39,733 bases of DNA from an uncultured Azospirillum sp. (GTDB taxonomy: Bacteria > Pseudomonadota > Alphaproteobacteria > Azospirillales > Azospirillaceae): NCBI RefSeq assembly GCF_946480385.1, contig NZ_CAMLJP010000053.1:1-39733 (forward strand). Direction: 5' to 3'. A program made the position numbers and the translations under genes. Positions 24,393 to 33,629 of this stretch are shown piece by piece (position 1 is the first letter of the stretch; the number at the start of each line of letters is the position of its first letter). The notes below the pieces were generated by a model. It ran no database searches. It had not been told where the DNA came from and worked only from the letters and a program-made list of their open reading frames with translations.

Positions 24393-27300
24393 ATGAGCGA
24401 CGAATTCCTGTTCGCGGAGGAGGAGCCCGCCGTCGAGGTGGCGGCCGAGGCTGCCGAACCCGTCGAACCCTGGCTGATCCTGATCGTCGACGACGACCCC
24501 GCCATCCATGCCACCACCAAGATGGTGCTGCGCGGCTTTGCCTTCGAGGGACGCCCGGCACAGTTCCTGTCGGCCGCCACCGCGGCGGAGGCGCGCGGGG
24601 TGCTGCGCGACAACCCGGCCATCGCGGTGATCCTGCTGGACGTGGTGATGGAATCCGACGACGCCGGCCTGCGTCTGGTCCGCTACATCCGCAACGAACT
24701 GAGCAACCGGCGGGTGCGCATCATCCTGCGCACCGGCCAGCCGGGGCAGGCGCCGGAACGCGACGTCATTCTCAGCTACGACATCAACGACTACAAATCG
24801 AAGACGGAGCTGACGGCGCAGAAGCTGTTCACCTCCGTCGTCGCCGCGCTCCGCGGCTATCAGGACATCACCGCCATCGAGGACCACCGCGAAGGGCTGG
24901 AGCGTATCCTCGACTCCTCCTCTACCCTGCTGGGCAAGCGGACGATGGCGGAGTTCGTGCGCCATGCCGTGGCGCAGATCGTCGGCGTCTGCCCGCAGGG
25001 TGACGGGGTGGCGCTGGTCAGCCGCCTGTCCGACGGGCCGCGGCCGGCGGAGCCGCTGGTGCTGGGCGGCGCCGGCTGCCATGTCGGGATGGAAGGAACG
25101 CCGCTGTTCCTGGCCCTGCCGCCCAACGCGGTGCAGGCGGTGACGGCGGCGCTGGCCGACGGACGCAACCGGTATGAACGCGGCCACAGCGTTCTGGTTT
25201 TCCGTTCCGCCACCCGGCACCACGACACCGCGGTGTATCTCGGCCATGGGCGGGCGCTGACGGCGGACGAGCGCCGGCTGCTGGAGGTGTTCTGCGCCAA
25301 GGTCGCCATCGGCTTCGACAATGTCCACCTGTACGAGGAACTGACCGAGCTGAACCGCAGCCTGGAGCGGCAGGTGGCGGAACGCACGCGCGACCTCGTC
25401 GCGGCGCGCGAGGCGGCGGAGGCGGCGCGTTCGGAGGCGGAGGCGGCCAATCAGGCGAAGTCGTTGTTCCTGGCGACGATGAGCCACGAGATCCGCACGC
25501 CGATGAACGGCATCCAGGGCATGCTGGAACTGCTGGAGCACACCAGCCTGACCGGCGACCAGCGCGAGCTGGTCAGCGTGGTGCGGGAATCGGCCAGCGC
25601 GCTGCTGACCATCATCAACGACATCCTCGACTTCTCGAAGATCGAGGCCGGGCGGCTCGACCTGGAGCGGGTGCCGGTCTCCCTCGCCAATGTGGTGGAG
25701 GGGGTGGCGGAAACGCTGGCGCCGGGCGCGCGGGGCAAGGGGCTGTCGCTGGTCACCTACATCGACCCCGATCTGCCGGCGGAGGTCGTTGGCGATCCAG
25801 TCCGCATCCGGCAGGTGCTGTTCAACATCGCCGGCAACGCGGTGAAGTTCACCCAGTCCGGTTCGGTGACCATGCGGGTGGAACTGGCGCATTTCGACGG
25901 CGACCGCGTCACCATCCGCGTCGCGGTGACCGACACCGGTATCGGCATCTCCAAGGAAAATCAGGTTCGCCTGTTCCGCCCCTTCACCCAGGCGGAGGCA
26001 TCGACCACCCGGCGTTTTGGCGGCACCGGGCTTGGGTTGTCGATCTGCCGGCGTCTGGCCGAACTGATGGGCGGCGACATCGGCGTCACCAGCGAGGTCA
26101 ATGTCGGCTCCACCTTCTGGTTCACCTTCGACGCCGATCTGGTCCCGGCGGCGGTCGAGCCCGCCCCGACGCCGCGGGCGCCGCTGCAGGGGGTGACCGT
26201 GCTGCTTCTGGCGGCGGATGCGCAGGAGCGCGGCTTCCTCGCCCGCTATCTGAACGCCGACGGCGCCCAGTTGGTGGAGGCGGCCGACGCCGACGCGGCG
26301 CTGCGCACCCTGTTGCCGACCGCCGCCTGCGACGTGCTGGTCTCCACGCTGGGCACCGACCTTGCGGCGCTGGACAACGACCCGCGCGGGCGGGTGCGCG
26401 GGCGCGTGCTGATCGGCGGCGACGCGCTGAGCGCGGGCGATGCGGCGGAGCTGGGCGGGTTGGGCGCCGCAACCGTGGTGCTGGGCCGGCCGGTGCGGCG
26501 GGGCGGGCTGGTCCGCGCCATCCTGGCCGCCGCCGGGCGGATGGCGGCGGGGGAGGGCGGCCGTACCGATCGGCAGCCCGAGCCGGAACCCGCCGCTCCG
26601 GCGGCCGGCCGGCGCCGCCTGCCCACGGTGGAAGAAGCGCGGGCGCAGGGCCGGCTGATCCTGGTGGCGGAGGATCATCCGACCAACCGTCAGGTCATCC
26701 AGCGCCAGCTGACTCTTCTCGGCCACGTGATGGAGACCGCGGAGGACGGCGTCCAGGCGCTGGCCATGTGGCGGGCCGGCGGCCACGGGCTGCTGCTGAC
26801 CGACTGCCAGATGCCGGAGATGGACGGCATGGAGCTGGCCCGCAGCATCCGCGCCGCCGAGGCGTCCGGTGGAGGCCCGCGCCTGCCCATCGTTGCCATC
26901 ACCGCCAACGCGACGGAGAACGAAGCGCAGCTTTGCCTGGCATCGGGCATGGACGACACGCTGGCCAAGCCGGTCAGCCTCGCCGACCTGCGCCGGGTGG
27001 TCGACCGTTTCCTGCCCCCGGCGGACGGCGAGGGCTGGGACGGGGAGGAGCCGTGCGAAGCTTCGGAAGGCATGGAAGCGATGACCGACGAGTTGCAGCA
27101 ACCCACCCCTCAGCCGGCAGCTCCGTCAACCCCCGCAATCGCCGACCTACCGCCGCTCGACCTGGAGGCGCTGACCGCGCTGTTCGACGGCGACGCCGAG
27201 TTCGTCCGGCATCTGCTGGGCGAGTTCGTCACCTCCAACAGCGCCTCGCATCGCTGGCTGATGGACGCGTTGGCCGGCGAGATCTGGGACGAGGTGCGGC

Positions 27301-27476
27301 AGGCCGCCCACAAGCTGGCGGGGTCCTCGCGCACCGTCGGCGCCCGCGACCTCGCCGCTGCCGCCGATGCGGTGGAACTGGCGGTGATCGATCACCGGCT
27401 GGAGGGCATCGCCTCCCTGGTCGCCCGTGTCGGCATCGAGTTGGACCGCGTCATCGCCCATATCGAGGCGGTCTGA
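24393..27476 (+). CDS. Hybrid histidine kinase with REC, DUF3369-like, REC and Hpt domains
   Basis: A 1027-residue cytoplasmic phosphorelay protein with no membrane helix. In order it has: a receiver (D33-D35, phospho-acceptor D83, K135); a DUF3369-like sensor region (about 160-310); a coiled coil (about 315-355); HisKA with H365 in [11 protein letters not shown]; HATPase_c with GNAVKF, DTGIGI and GGTGLGLS (to about 570); a degenerate receiver lacking its acidic residues (about 590-690); an intact receiver (about 752-875, phospho-acceptor D804 in [10 protein letters not shown]); and an Hpt domain with H973 in [10 protein letters not shown] full His-Asp-His relay is thus on one chain. The output regulator is not obvious. 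It is divergent from the endonuclease-like gene and lies directly upstream of the fix promoter. Confidence 0.93.
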   Translation: MSDEFLFAEEEPAVEVAAEAAEPVEPWLILIVDDDPAIHATTKMVLRGFAFEGRPAQFLSAATAAEARGVLRDNPAIAVILLDVVMESDDAGLRLVRYIRNELSNRRVRIILRTGQPGQAPERDVILSYDINDYKSKTELTAQKLFTSVVAALRGYQDITAIEDHREGLERILDSSSTLLGKRTMAEFVRHAVAQIVGVCPQGDGVALVSRLSDGPRPAEPLVLGGAGCHVGMEGTPLFLALPPNAVQAVTAALADGRNRYERGHSVLVFRSATRHHDTAVYLGHGRALTADERRLLEVFCAKVAIGFDNVHLYEELTELNRSLERQVAERTRDLVAAREAAEAARSEAEAANQAKSLFLATMSHEIRTPMNGIQGMLELLEHTSLTGDQRELVSVVRESASALLTIINDILDFSKIEAGRLDLERVPVSLANVVEGVAETLAPGARGKGLSLVTYIDPDLPAEVVGDPVRIRQVLFNIAGNAVKFTQSGSVTMRVELAHFDGDRVTIRVAVTDTGIGISKENQVRLFRPFTQAEASTTRRFGGTGLGLSICRRLAELMGGDIGVTSEVNVGSTFWFTFDADLVPAAVEPAPTPRAPLQGVTVLLLAADAQERGFLARYLNADGAQLVEAADADAALRTLLPTAACDVLVSTLGTDLAALDNDPRGRVRGRVLIGGDALSAGDAAELGGLGAATVVLGRPVRRGGLVRAILAAAGRMAAGEGGRTDRQPEPEPAAPAAGRRRLPTVEEARAQGRLILVAEDHPTNRQVIQRQLTLLGHVMETAEDGVQALAMWRAGGHGLLLTDCQMPEMDGMELARSIRAAEASGGGPRLPIVAITANATENEAQLCLASGMDDTLAKPVSLADLRRVVDRFLPPADGEGWDGEEPCEASEGMEAMTDELQQPTPQPAAPSTPAIADLPPLDLEALTALFDGDAEFVRHLLGEFVTSNSASHRWLMDALAGEIWDEVRQAAHKLAGSSRTVGARDLAAAADAVELAVIDHRLEGIASLVARVGIELDRVIAHIEAV

Positions 27477-27518
27477 TCCCGCACCCGCGGGGGCTGTGGC
27501 CGCGGCTGTCGTAGAGGC

Positions 27519-27534
27519 TGTAGCGAAACCGACA
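27519..27534 (+). promoter_or_regulatory. NifA upstream activator site, distal, for fixABCX
   Basis: TGT-AGCGAAACCG-ACA matches the TGT-N10-ACA NifA site exactly. It is the distal of two sites, 28 bases start to start from the next, and about 97 bases before the -24 element. The dyad outside TGT/ACA is weak. Confidence 0.7.
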
Positions 27535-27546
27535 TGAGCGTCCCCT

Positions 27547-27562
27547 TGTCGCCTTTGCGACA
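27547..27562 (+). promoter_or_regulatory. NifA upstream activator site, proximal, for fixABCX
   Basis: TGT-CGCCTTTGCG-ACA matches TGT-N10-ACA exactly. It lies in a wider dyad (CTTGTCGC...GCGACAAG) and is 68 bases before the -24 element, a normal distance for NifA acting on sigma-54 RNA polymerase. Confidence 0.88.
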
Positions 27563-27630
27563 AGTGTGCGGCGCATCCCGCTCTTCAAAAAAATCCTGCA
27601 TTTCCCGTGACTTGGCCGACTTTCGCCGGC

Positions 27631-27646
27631 TGGCACGCCGCTTGCT
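27631..27646 (+). promoter_or_regulatory. Sigma-54 (-24/-12) promoter of fixABCX
   Basis: TGGCAC-GCCGC-TTGCT is a perfect match to TGGCAC-N5-TTGCW. Transcription should start near 27657, giving a leader of about 70 bases before fixA. Confidence 0.93.
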
Positions 27647-27726
27647 GTTCTGGGCATATCCCGGCCCGGTGCCGGCCCCAAACCCACATGCGCGTTACAG
27701 CGAGAGCGGAAGCCAAGGAGAACGGG

Positions 27727-28578
27727 ATGCACATCGTCGTCTGTATCAAACAGGTGCCCGACAGCGCCCAGATCCGCATCCATCCCGTCACCAACACCAT
27801 CATGCGGCAGGGCGTGCCCGCCATCATCAACCCGTTCGACCTGTTCTCGCTGGAAGAGGCGCTGCGGCTGAAGGACAAGGTGGGCGCCCGCGTCACCGTG
27901 CTGACCATGGGTCCGCCGATGGCGGAGACCTCGTTGCGCAAGGCGCTGTCGCTGGGGGCCGATGACGTGGTGCTGCTGACCGACCGCAAATTCGCGGGCT
28001 CCGACACGCTGGCGACCTCCTACGCCCTGACCTCGGCCATCCAGAAGCTGGCGGAGGAGGAACCGGTCGACATCGTCTTCTGCGGCAAGCAGACGGTGGA
28101 CGGCGACACCGCCCAGGTCGGACCCGGCATCGCCACCCGTCTGGGTTTCGAGCAACTGACCTACATCACCAAGATCGAGGAGCTGAACACCGCGTCCAAG
28201 GAGATCGTGGTGCGGCGCCGCTCCGAAGGCGGCGTGCAGGTGCTGAAGACCAAGCTGCCCTGCATGATCACCATGCTGGAGGGCACCAACACCATCCGCT
28301 TTGGCAAGATGGACGACCTGTTCCGCGCCGCCCGTTACGAGCTGAAGACCTGGAGCCGCGACTTCACCGGCGCCGAAGAGGGGCGCGTCGGGCTGAAGGG
28401 CTCGCCGACTGTGGTGTCGAAGGTGTTCGTGCCGAAGCCGCGCGCCGAGAAGGCCAAGATGATCGTCGCCGATGCCGACACCCCCGACGCGATGGCCGCC
28501 GCCGCCATCGACGCCATCTTCGCCGCCCAGCCCAAGCTGGCCGGCGACCTGCTCGCCCGCGCCGCGGCCGGGCTCTGA
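27727..28578 (+). CDS. fixA: Electron transfer flavoprotein beta subunit FixA
   Basis: A 283-residue subunit of the FixABCX complex, which oxidises NADH and by electron bifurcation reduces both quinone and the low-potential ferredoxin or flavodoxin that feeds nitrogenase. Typical ETF-beta features are [12 protein letters not shown] at the start, [17 protein letters not shown] (about 37-53), and the [21 protein letters not shown] segment (about 122-142) used in AMP/FAD binding. AAGGAG lies seven bases before the ATG. It is first in fixABCX and is driven by the sigma-54 promoter with two NifA sites. Confidence 0.96.
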   Translation: MHIVVCIKQVPDSAQIRIHPVTNTIMRQGVPAIINPFDLFSLEEALRLKDKVGARVTVLTMGPPMAETSLRKALSLGADDVVLLTDRKFAGSDTLATSYALTSAIQKLAEEEPVDIVFCGKQTVDGDTAQVGPGIATRLGFEQLTYITKIEELNTASKEIVVRRRSEGGVQVLKTKLPCMITMLEGTNTIRFGKMDDLFRAARYELKTWSRDFTGAEEGRVGLKGSPTVVSKVFVPKPRAEKAKMIVADADTPDAMAAAAIDAIFAAQPKLAGDLLARAAAGL

Positions 28579-28603
28579 CGATTTACCCGCGGGAGACCCG
28601 ACG

Positions 28604-29683
28604 ATGAGCGAACCGAGCAAGCCCCAGGGCCGCAAGTTCCAGCTTCCCGAACACCTGAAGGTTTACAAGAATGTCTGGGTGATCGTGGAGCAGGAGCGCG
28701 GCATCGTCCATTCCGTGTCGCTGGAACTGCTGGGCGAAGCCCGCAAGCTGGCCGACAAGTTGGGTGTGGAGGTGGGTGCCGTGGTTCTGGGCGCCGAAAG
28801 CCCTGACCTGAACCGCATCTGCGGCGACGCCGTCAGCTATGGCGCCGACATCGTCTACAAGGTGACCGACCCGGCGCTGGCCGACTACCGCACCGATCCC
28901 TATTGCCGCGTCATGACCGAGGTGGTGAACACCCACAAGCCGGAAATCGTGCTTCTGGGCGCCACCACCCTGGGCCGCGATCTGGCCGGCGCCATCGCCA
29001 CCACGCTGGCGACCGGCCTGACCGCCGACTGCACCGAGCTGGACATCTACGCCGACAACCGCTCGCTGGCCGCCACCCGGCCGACCTTCGGCGGCACGCT
29101 GCTCTGCACCATCCAGACGCTGGCCTACCGGCCGCAGATGGCCACCGTCCGCCCGCGCGTGATGGCGATGCCGGAGCGCGACGACGCCCGCACCGGCCGC
29201 GTCGTGGAGATCCGGCCCGACCTGCGCGAAGAGGACATCGTCACCAAGGTCCTGAACTTCATCGCCGACCGCGAGCAGAACGAGGCGCAACTGGCCTTCG
29301 CCGACATCATCGTGTCGGCCGGCAAGGGGCTGGGCAAGGTCGAGAACATGAAGCTGGTCTTCGATCTCGCCCGGGTCCTGGGCGCCGAGGTCGGGGTGAC
29401 CCGCCCGCTGGTCCAGGCCGGCTGGGCCACCAACGACCGTCAGGTCGGGCAGACCGGCAAGACGGTGCGGCCGAAGCTCTACATCGCCGCCGGCATCTCC
29501 GGCGCCATCCAGCATCGGGTCGGCATGGAGAAGTCAGACCTGATCCTGGCGATCAACACCGATCCCAATGCGACGATCTTCGACTTCGCCCATCTGGGGC
29601 TGGTCGGCGACGCGCTGAAGATCCTGCCGGCGCTGACCGATGCCTTCGGCCGCCGCCTGTCCGTCAACCGCATGGCCGGCTGA
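28604..29683 (+). CDS. fixB: Electron transfer flavoprotein alpha subunit FixB
   Basis: A 359-residue partner of FixA in the bifurcating electron-transfer complex. The N-terminal domain (from [14 protein letters not shown], about 21-34) is the ETF nucleotide-binding fold. The C-terminal FAD-binding domain holds [27 protein letters not shown] (about 282-300) and [20 protein letters not shown] (about 317-336), the standard FAD motifs of ETF-alpha. Relative to general ETF-alpha it has about 20 extra hydrophilic N-terminal residues ([13 protein letters not shown]), as FixB proteins do. It follows fixA by 25 bases. Confidence 0.96.
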   Translation: MSEPSKPQGRKFQLPEHLKVYKNVWVIVEQERGIVHSVSLELLGEARKLADKLGVEVGAVVLGAESPDLNRICGDAVSYGADIVYKVTDPALADYRTDPYCRVMTEVVNTHKPEIVLLGATTLGRDLAGAIATTLATGLTADCTELDIYADNRSLAATRPTFGGTLLCTIQTLAYRPQMATVRPRVMAMPERDDARTGRVVEIRPDLREEDIVTKVLNFIADREQNEAQLAFADIIVSAGKGLGKVENMKLVFDLARVLGAEVGVTRPLVQAGWATNDRQVGQTGKTVRPKLYIAAGISGAIQHRVGMEKSDLILAINTDPNATIFDFAHLGLVGDALKILPALTDAFGRRLSVNRMAG

Positions 29684-29711
29684 CCGCCGGACGAGAAAGG
29701 AGCCTGTCGAG

Positions 29712-31013
29712 ATGGTCGAAAAGTTCGACGCCATCGTCATTGGTGCCGGCCCGTCCGGCAACGCCGCGACCTACACGCTGGCCAAGCAGGGGCTGAAGGT
29801 CCTGCAGCTGGAGCGCGGCGAATATCCCGGCGCCAAGAACGTCCAGGGCGGCATCATGTATTCGCATGAGCTGGAGAAGATCATCCCGGATTTCCGGGAC
29901 GATTGCCCGACGGAGCGCCACATCATCGAACAGCGCGTCTGGCTGCTGGGCGACGACAGCTATGTCGGCACCAACTATCGGTCGGAAGCCTTCAACAGCG
30001 ACAAGCCCAACCGCTACACAATCATCCGCGCCAACATCGACAAATGGTGGGGCGAGCAGATCCGCAAGGTCGGCGGCCTGCAGATCTGCGAGACCACGGT
30101 GACGGAGCTGATCCGCGACCCGTCCGGCAAGGTGATCGGCGTCCGCACCGACCGCGAGGGCGGGGAGATCCACGCCGACGTCGTCATCATGGCCGACGGC
30201 GTCAACGCCCTGCTGGCCAAGCGCGCCGGTCTTCAGGTGGAAGCGGCGCCGGAGAATGTGGCGCTGGCGGTGAAGGAAATCCTCTTCATCGATCCGGAGC
30301 TGATCCAGCAGCGCTTCGGCATCAAGGAGGACGAAGGCGTCGTCATCGAGATCATGGGCAAGGTGACCAAGGGGATGGTCGGCACCGCCTTCCTCTACAC
30401 CAACAAGGAATCGCTGACGATCGGCATCGGCTGCCTGATCTCCGACTTCAAGAACGGCGATTGCCCGCCCTACCGGATGCTGGAGGATTTGAAGAACCAT
30501 CCCGTCATCAAGCCGCTGATCGAAGGGGCGGAGATGAAGGAATATGCCGCCCACATGATCCCGGAAGGCGGCTACAAGGCGGTTCCGCAGCTCTACGGCG
30601 ACGGCTGGATGGTGGTCGGCGACGCCGCCCACTTCAACAACGCCGCCCACCGCGAGGGCTCCAACCTCGCCATGGCGTCGGGCCGGATGGCGGCGGAGAC
30701 GGTGATCGAACTGAAGACGGCCGGCAAGGGCTACAGCGCATCGAACCTCGTCGCCTACAAAAAGAAGCTGGACGACAGCTTCATCATGAAGGACCTGAAG
30801 AAGTATCGCGAGCTGCCCGGCATCATGCACGGCAACAAGCAGTTCTTCGGCGCCTATCCCGACGAAATCACCGCGGCGGCCCACAACTGGTTCACCGTGG
30901 ACAGCATCGACAAGAAGTCGAAGGAAAAGCAGATCATGAAGTCCTTCATCAAGCGCCGCTCGGTGATGGGACTGGTCGGTGACGCAATCAAGCTGGTGAG
31001 GGCCGTGCGATGA
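29712..31013 (+). CDS. fixC: FixC, ETF:quinone oxidoreductase-like flavoprotein
   Basis: A 433-residue FAD protein. The dinucleotide-binding GxGxxG is at residues 11-16 in IVIGAGPSGNAAT. GWMVVGDAAHFNNAAHREGSN (about 298-318) is the second FAD motif. FixC resembles the FAD domain of ETF:ubiquinone oxidoreductase and passes the high-potential electrons of the bifurcation to quinone at the membrane. The iron-sulfur part of that enzyme is supplied by FixX. It follows fixB by 28 bases, and its TGA overlaps the fixX start (ATGA), so fixC and fixX are coupled. Confidence 0.96.
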   Translation: MVEKFDAIVIGAGPSGNAATYTLAKQGLKVLQLERGEYPGAKNVQGGIMYSHELEKIIPDFRDDCPTERHIIEQRVWLLGDDSYVGTNYRSEAFNSDKPNRYTIIRANIDKWWGEQIRKVGGLQICETTVTELIRDPSGKVIGVRTDREGGEIHADVVIMADGVNALLAKRAGLQVEAAPENVALAVKEILFIDPELIQQRFGIKEDEGVVIEIMGKVTKGMVGTAFLYTNKESLTIGIGCLISDFKNGDCPPYRMLEDLKNHPVIKPLIEGAEMKEYAAHMIPEGGYKAVPQLYGDGWMVVGDAAHFNNAAHREGSNLAMASGRMAAETVIELKTAGKGYSASNLVAYKKKLDDSFIMKDLKKYRELPGIMHGNKQFFGAYPDEITAAAHNWFTVDSIDKKSKEKQIMKSFIKRRSVMGLVGDAIKLVRAVR

Positions 31014-31303
31014 GCATCATGGTCAAGGTCGAAGAGAAGCTTTATCAGAACCGCTACATCGTCGATGAAAGCCGGCCGCACATCCAGATCAAGAGCGAGG
31101 ATGCCTGCCGGAGCTGCGACAAACAGGCCTGCACATTCTGCTGCCCGGCCGCCTGCTACAGCAAGAACGAGACCGGCGGCGTGACGCTGGTGACCGACGG
31201 CTGCCTGGAATGCGGCACCTGCCGTGTCGTCTGCCAGGACAAGGGCAACATAGCCTGGGACTATCCACGCGGTGGTTACGGCATCAGCTACAAGTTCGGC
31301 TGA
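31010..31303 (+). CDS. fixX: Ferredoxin-like protein FixX
   Basis: A 97-residue iron-sulfur protein, the small subunit of FixABCX. Cysteines lie at residues 33, 36, 41, 44, 45 and 49 in the first half, then C65, C68, C71 and C75 in CLECGTCRVVC, a CxxCxxCxxxC [4Fe-4S] site. The C-terminus IAWDYPRGGYGISYKFG is the family's typical end. It shares four bases with fixC. The 84-base gap to the convergent response regulator holds no clear terminator. Confidence 0.95.
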   Translation: MSIMVKVEEKLYQNRYIVDESRPHIQIKSEDACRSCDKQACTFCCPAACYSKNETGGVTLVTDGCLECGTCRVVCQDKGNIAWDYPRGGYGISYKFG

Positions 31304-31387
31304 TCGGGTCTGTTTGGTGCCTTCCCCCGGAACTGGATGGCCTCCGTGCAATTTTGCGCGGGGGCCGCTTTGTTTGGTGGGGGCATG

Positions 31388-31792
31388 TCAGCGACCCTTC
31401 AAAACCTCCACCGCATGGCCCAGCGCCCGCTGCAGTTCGGCCGGGAAGTAGGGTTTGCGGACGAAGCCGAAGGGATCGCACTCCGCGGCGCGGTGGCGGG
31501 TCTCGGGATCGCCGAAGGCGGAGGTGAAGATGCAGCGGATGCCGGTCCGCTCGCGGATCGCCGCCGCCGCCTCGATCCCGTCGCGTGGGCCGCGCAGGCG
31601 GATGTCCATCATGACGACGTCCGGACGCAGCCTTTCGGCCGTCTCGACCGCGTCGTCGGCATTGTCCTCGATCCCGACGACGGCGAATCCCAGCATCCCG
31701 AGAATCTCCTCCAATGCCATGGCGGCGAGGCTCTCGTCTTCAACGATGAGGATGCGCAGGGGAGCGTCGGAGGCAGGCGAAGGGTCTGTCAT
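31388..31792 (-). CDS. Single-domain response regulator (orphan)
   Basis: A 134-residue receiver with no output domain. The acid pair is E18-D19, the phospho-acceptor is D63 in VVMMDIRL, the switch residue is near T90-S91 (IFTSAF) and the lysine is K113 in FVRKPYFP. The pattern DIRLRGPRDGIEAA is like receivers that pair with cytoplasmic HWE or hybrid kinases. It may serve as a phosphate sink or relay for a kinase. There is no kinase next to it, but the large hybrid kinase is about 4 kb to the left. It sits between fixX and the nif operon, facing fixX, with no sigma-54 promoter seen. No strong ribosome binding site precedes the chosen ATG. Confidence 0.85.
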   Translation of the reverse strand: MTDPSPASDAPLRILIVEDESLAAMALEEILGMLGFAVVGIEDNADDAVETAERLRPDVVMMDIRLRGPRDGIEAAAAIRERTGIRCIFTSAFGDPETRHRAAECDPFGFVRKPYFPAELQRALGHAVEVLKGR

Positions 31793-32066
31793 CGTGATCG
31801 CATGAAGGCTGTCACAGCGATTCTACAGGAGACGCGCAATCAGCGAACCCAAAAAGCGCAGGATTATGACCAATGGCGCAGCCTGCGCCGGATGCGCGGG
31901 CGATTGAGCGTAAGCGTCGCAGGGATCCCATCGCACCCTTGTTTTTCACCTGCGCCACGCACCATCTCTGTCTCAGGGTTGTTTTCACCAGCGAGAATTG
32001 CGGACCCGCGCCTGTCCATTATGGACGACCGACGGGGCCGCTCCCTTTTCCATGAGGAGACCGGCG

Positions 32067-32369
32067 ATGGACCTGCGTGTCTGTTTCGAAAACATGGAAA
32101 GCGTCAACGTCAACGACGCGGCGATGATGAAGCACTACACCAAGAGCTATCTCGCCGATTTCGACCCGGAGTGGGCCGGCTTCATCATGCTGCCCCATGA
32201 CGAGACCATGCGCGCGACGATGGAGCCCGCCTGGCAGGTGCTGATTCGTGACGCCACGCCGCGGACGGAGCAGGAGCTGCTGCGCTATATCGACGAGAAC
32301 CCGATGGCGGCCTACCACGTCCATGTCTACCGGCGCGACGGCGGCCGGAACGAGAGCAAGATCCACTGA
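32067..32369 (+). CDS. Unrecognised 100-residue protein next to nifW
   Basis: A 100-residue soluble protein with GAGGAGA about eight bases before its ATG. The first part reads MDLRVCFENMESVNVND and includes a single cysteine (C6). The middle has FDPEWAGFIMLPHDETMRAT, and the end is rich in Tyr, His and Arg (YHVHVYRRDGG). It has no membrane segment or metal-binding Cys cluster. I recognise no family. It is convergent with nifW across a hairpin, and the 274 bases upstream hold no -24/-12 element or NifA site. Its place between fixX and nifW suggests, but does not prove, a link to nitrogen fixation. Confidence 0.7.
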   Translation: MDLRVCFENMESVNVNDAAMMKHYTKSYLADFDPEWAGFIMLPHDETMRATMEPAWQVLIRDATPRTEQELLRYIDENPMAAYHVHVYRRDGGRNESKIH

Positions 32370-32376
32370 CGGCAAA

Positions 32377-32398
32377 GGGGGCGCCGCAAGACGCCCCC
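32377..32398. terminator. Bidirectional hairpin between the 100-residue gene and nifW
   Basis: GGGGGCG (32377-32383) pairs with CGCCCCC (32392-32398) around an eight-base loop. On the minus strand it is followed by TTTGCC, a short T-run, so it could end the nif operon transcript. It also lies just after the stop of the plus-strand gene. Confidence 0.6.
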
Positions 32399-32425
32399 CT
32401 CCGTCGAAGCTCTTGCGCCGGCGGG

Positions 32426-32761
32426 TCAGCCGACCGGCGATCCCAACAGGCTGTCCAGCGGGACGAAGCGGTCGGCCATCTTGCGCGCTTCTTCCTTGTG
32501 GACCTTGAAGGTCTTTTCCGCGATGGCGTTGGAGACCACGAAGTCCTGATAGGCGCGTTCCAGGTGAAAACGGTAGCGCGACGACATGCCGTCGTCGTCC
32601 AGCCCCTCCATCCCATTGTCCGCCGACAGGTAATCGTGGAAGCGCTGCAGGATGTGCAGGCGGTTCACGTTGACCACGCGCTGGTCGTAGGTGACGTGGA
32701 AGAAGCGCAGGAAGTCTTCCGCGGTTTCCAGATCGTCGAGGTCGTCGGTGAAATCGTTCAT
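32426..32761 (-). CDS. nifW: Nitrogenase stabilising/protective protein NifW
   Basis: A 111-residue cytoplasmic protein. The family pattern is clear: LETAEDFLRFFHVTYDQRVVNVNRLHILQRFHDYL (residues 11-45), matching NifW in which an aspartate-rich start precedes AEDF and the VVNVxRLHIL stretch. NifW binds the MoFe protein late in its maturation or under oxygen stress. The ATG at 32761 starts within normal family length, while the longer frame to 32869 adds low-complexity residues. It is the last gene of the operon, 13 bases after cysE. Confidence 0.93.
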   Translation of the reverse strand: MNDFTDDLDDLETAEDFLRFFHVTYDQRVVNVNRLHILQRFHDYLSADNGMEGLDDDGMSSRYRFHLERAYQDFVVSNAIAEKTFKVHKEEARKMADRFVPLDSLLGSPVG

Positions 32762-32774
32762 CGTCGAAGGCTCC

Positions 32775-33629
32775 TCACGCGTGCTGCTGGGTGGAAGGGG
32801 AGGGGCCGCAGCCCTCCTGGTCGCAGATGTTGCCACAGGCGCTGCAGGCGACGCCGTCCAAACGGACATCGGCCAGCCGAAATTCCGACAGGCGGGTGTT
32901 CTTATCAGGAAACTGTGACGGTACGGTTGCGGTCTGGCCGATCCTGGTTTGTGTGTCCAGTCGGGCTTCGATGCGATTGATGTGCTCGATCAGGCAGGCA
33001 ATGGCCTTGCCGACCGGGTCCGGCATCAGATGATGCTCAAGGTCGATGCCGTGATTGGAAAGATGGGGATCGGACAGCTGGCGATGCGTTTCCGGACGCA
33101 CCACCCGGCCTGGGATGCCGACCACAGTCATGCCGTCCGGCACCGGCTTGGTCACCACCGAATTGGCGCCGACCCGCGCGTTGGCGCCGACGGTGATCGG
33201 CCCCAGGATCTTGGCGCCGGCACCGACCAGCACGCCGTCCATCAGGGTTGGGTGCCGCTTGCCCTTGGTCCAGGAGGTGCCGCCCAGCGTCACGCCATGA
33301 TAGAGCGTCACGTCGTCGCCGATTTCCGCCGTCTCGCCGATCACCACGCCGGCGCCATGGTCGATGAAAAATCGGCGGCCGATGCCGGCGCCGGGATGGA
33401 TGTCGATGTTGGTGACCGCGCGCGCCACATAGGACAGGAAGCGCGCCGGCCAGCGCAGCCCCCGCCGCCAGGCCGCATTGGCGAAGCGGTGCATCACCAG
33501 CGCATGGATGCCGGGATAGCAGGTCAGCACGTCGAAGACGTTGCGCGCCGCCGGGTCGCGGTCGAAGACGCAGGCGACATCCTCGCGCAACAAGGCCAGA
33601 ATGCCGGGCCGGCTTTCGGGTTTGCTCAT
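32775..33629 (-). CDS. cysE: Serine O-acetyltransferase, nif-linked, with Cys-rich tail
   Basis: A 284-residue enzyme that makes O-acetylserine, the precursor of cysteine, so it can raise the sulfur supply for NifS-driven cluster assembly (a NifP-like role). The hexapeptide-repeat domain runs about 74-175, with the catalytic [20 protein letters not shown] (residues 88-107) and the [14 protein letters not shown] loop. After about residue 205 it departs from standard CysE with a C-terminal extension ending in four cysteines, C262, C265, C269 and C274 ([13 protein letters not shown]), like a metal-binding knot. Its ATG overlaps the nifV stop (ATGA). Confidence 0.93.
   Translation of the reverse strand: MSKPESRPGILALLREDVACVFDRDPAARNVFDVLTCYPGIHALVMHRFANAAWRRGLRWPARFLSYVARAVTNIDIHPGAGIGRRFFIDHGAGVVIGETAEIGDDVTLYHGVTLGGTSWTKGKRHPTLMDGVLVGAGAKILGPITVGANARVGANSVVTKPVPDGMTVVGIPGRVVRPETHRQLSDPHLSNHGIDLEHHLMPDPVGKAIACLIEHINRIEARLDTQTRIGQTATVPSQFPDKNTRLSEFRLADVRLDGVACSACGNICDQEGCGPSPSTQQHA

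Noticed and set aside
23358..27101. A 1247-codon open frame on the minus strand running through the kinase gene
   Set aside because: Only its last 282 codons look like protein (the endonuclease homologue). The rest is antisense to a clear hybrid kinase and has the His/Gln/Arg-rich make-up of a GC-rich shadow frame.
31793..32066. A nif promoter for the 100-residue gene next to nifW
   Set aside because: Read on the plus strand, no GG-N10-GC element with consensus flanks and no TGT-N10-ACA site was found.
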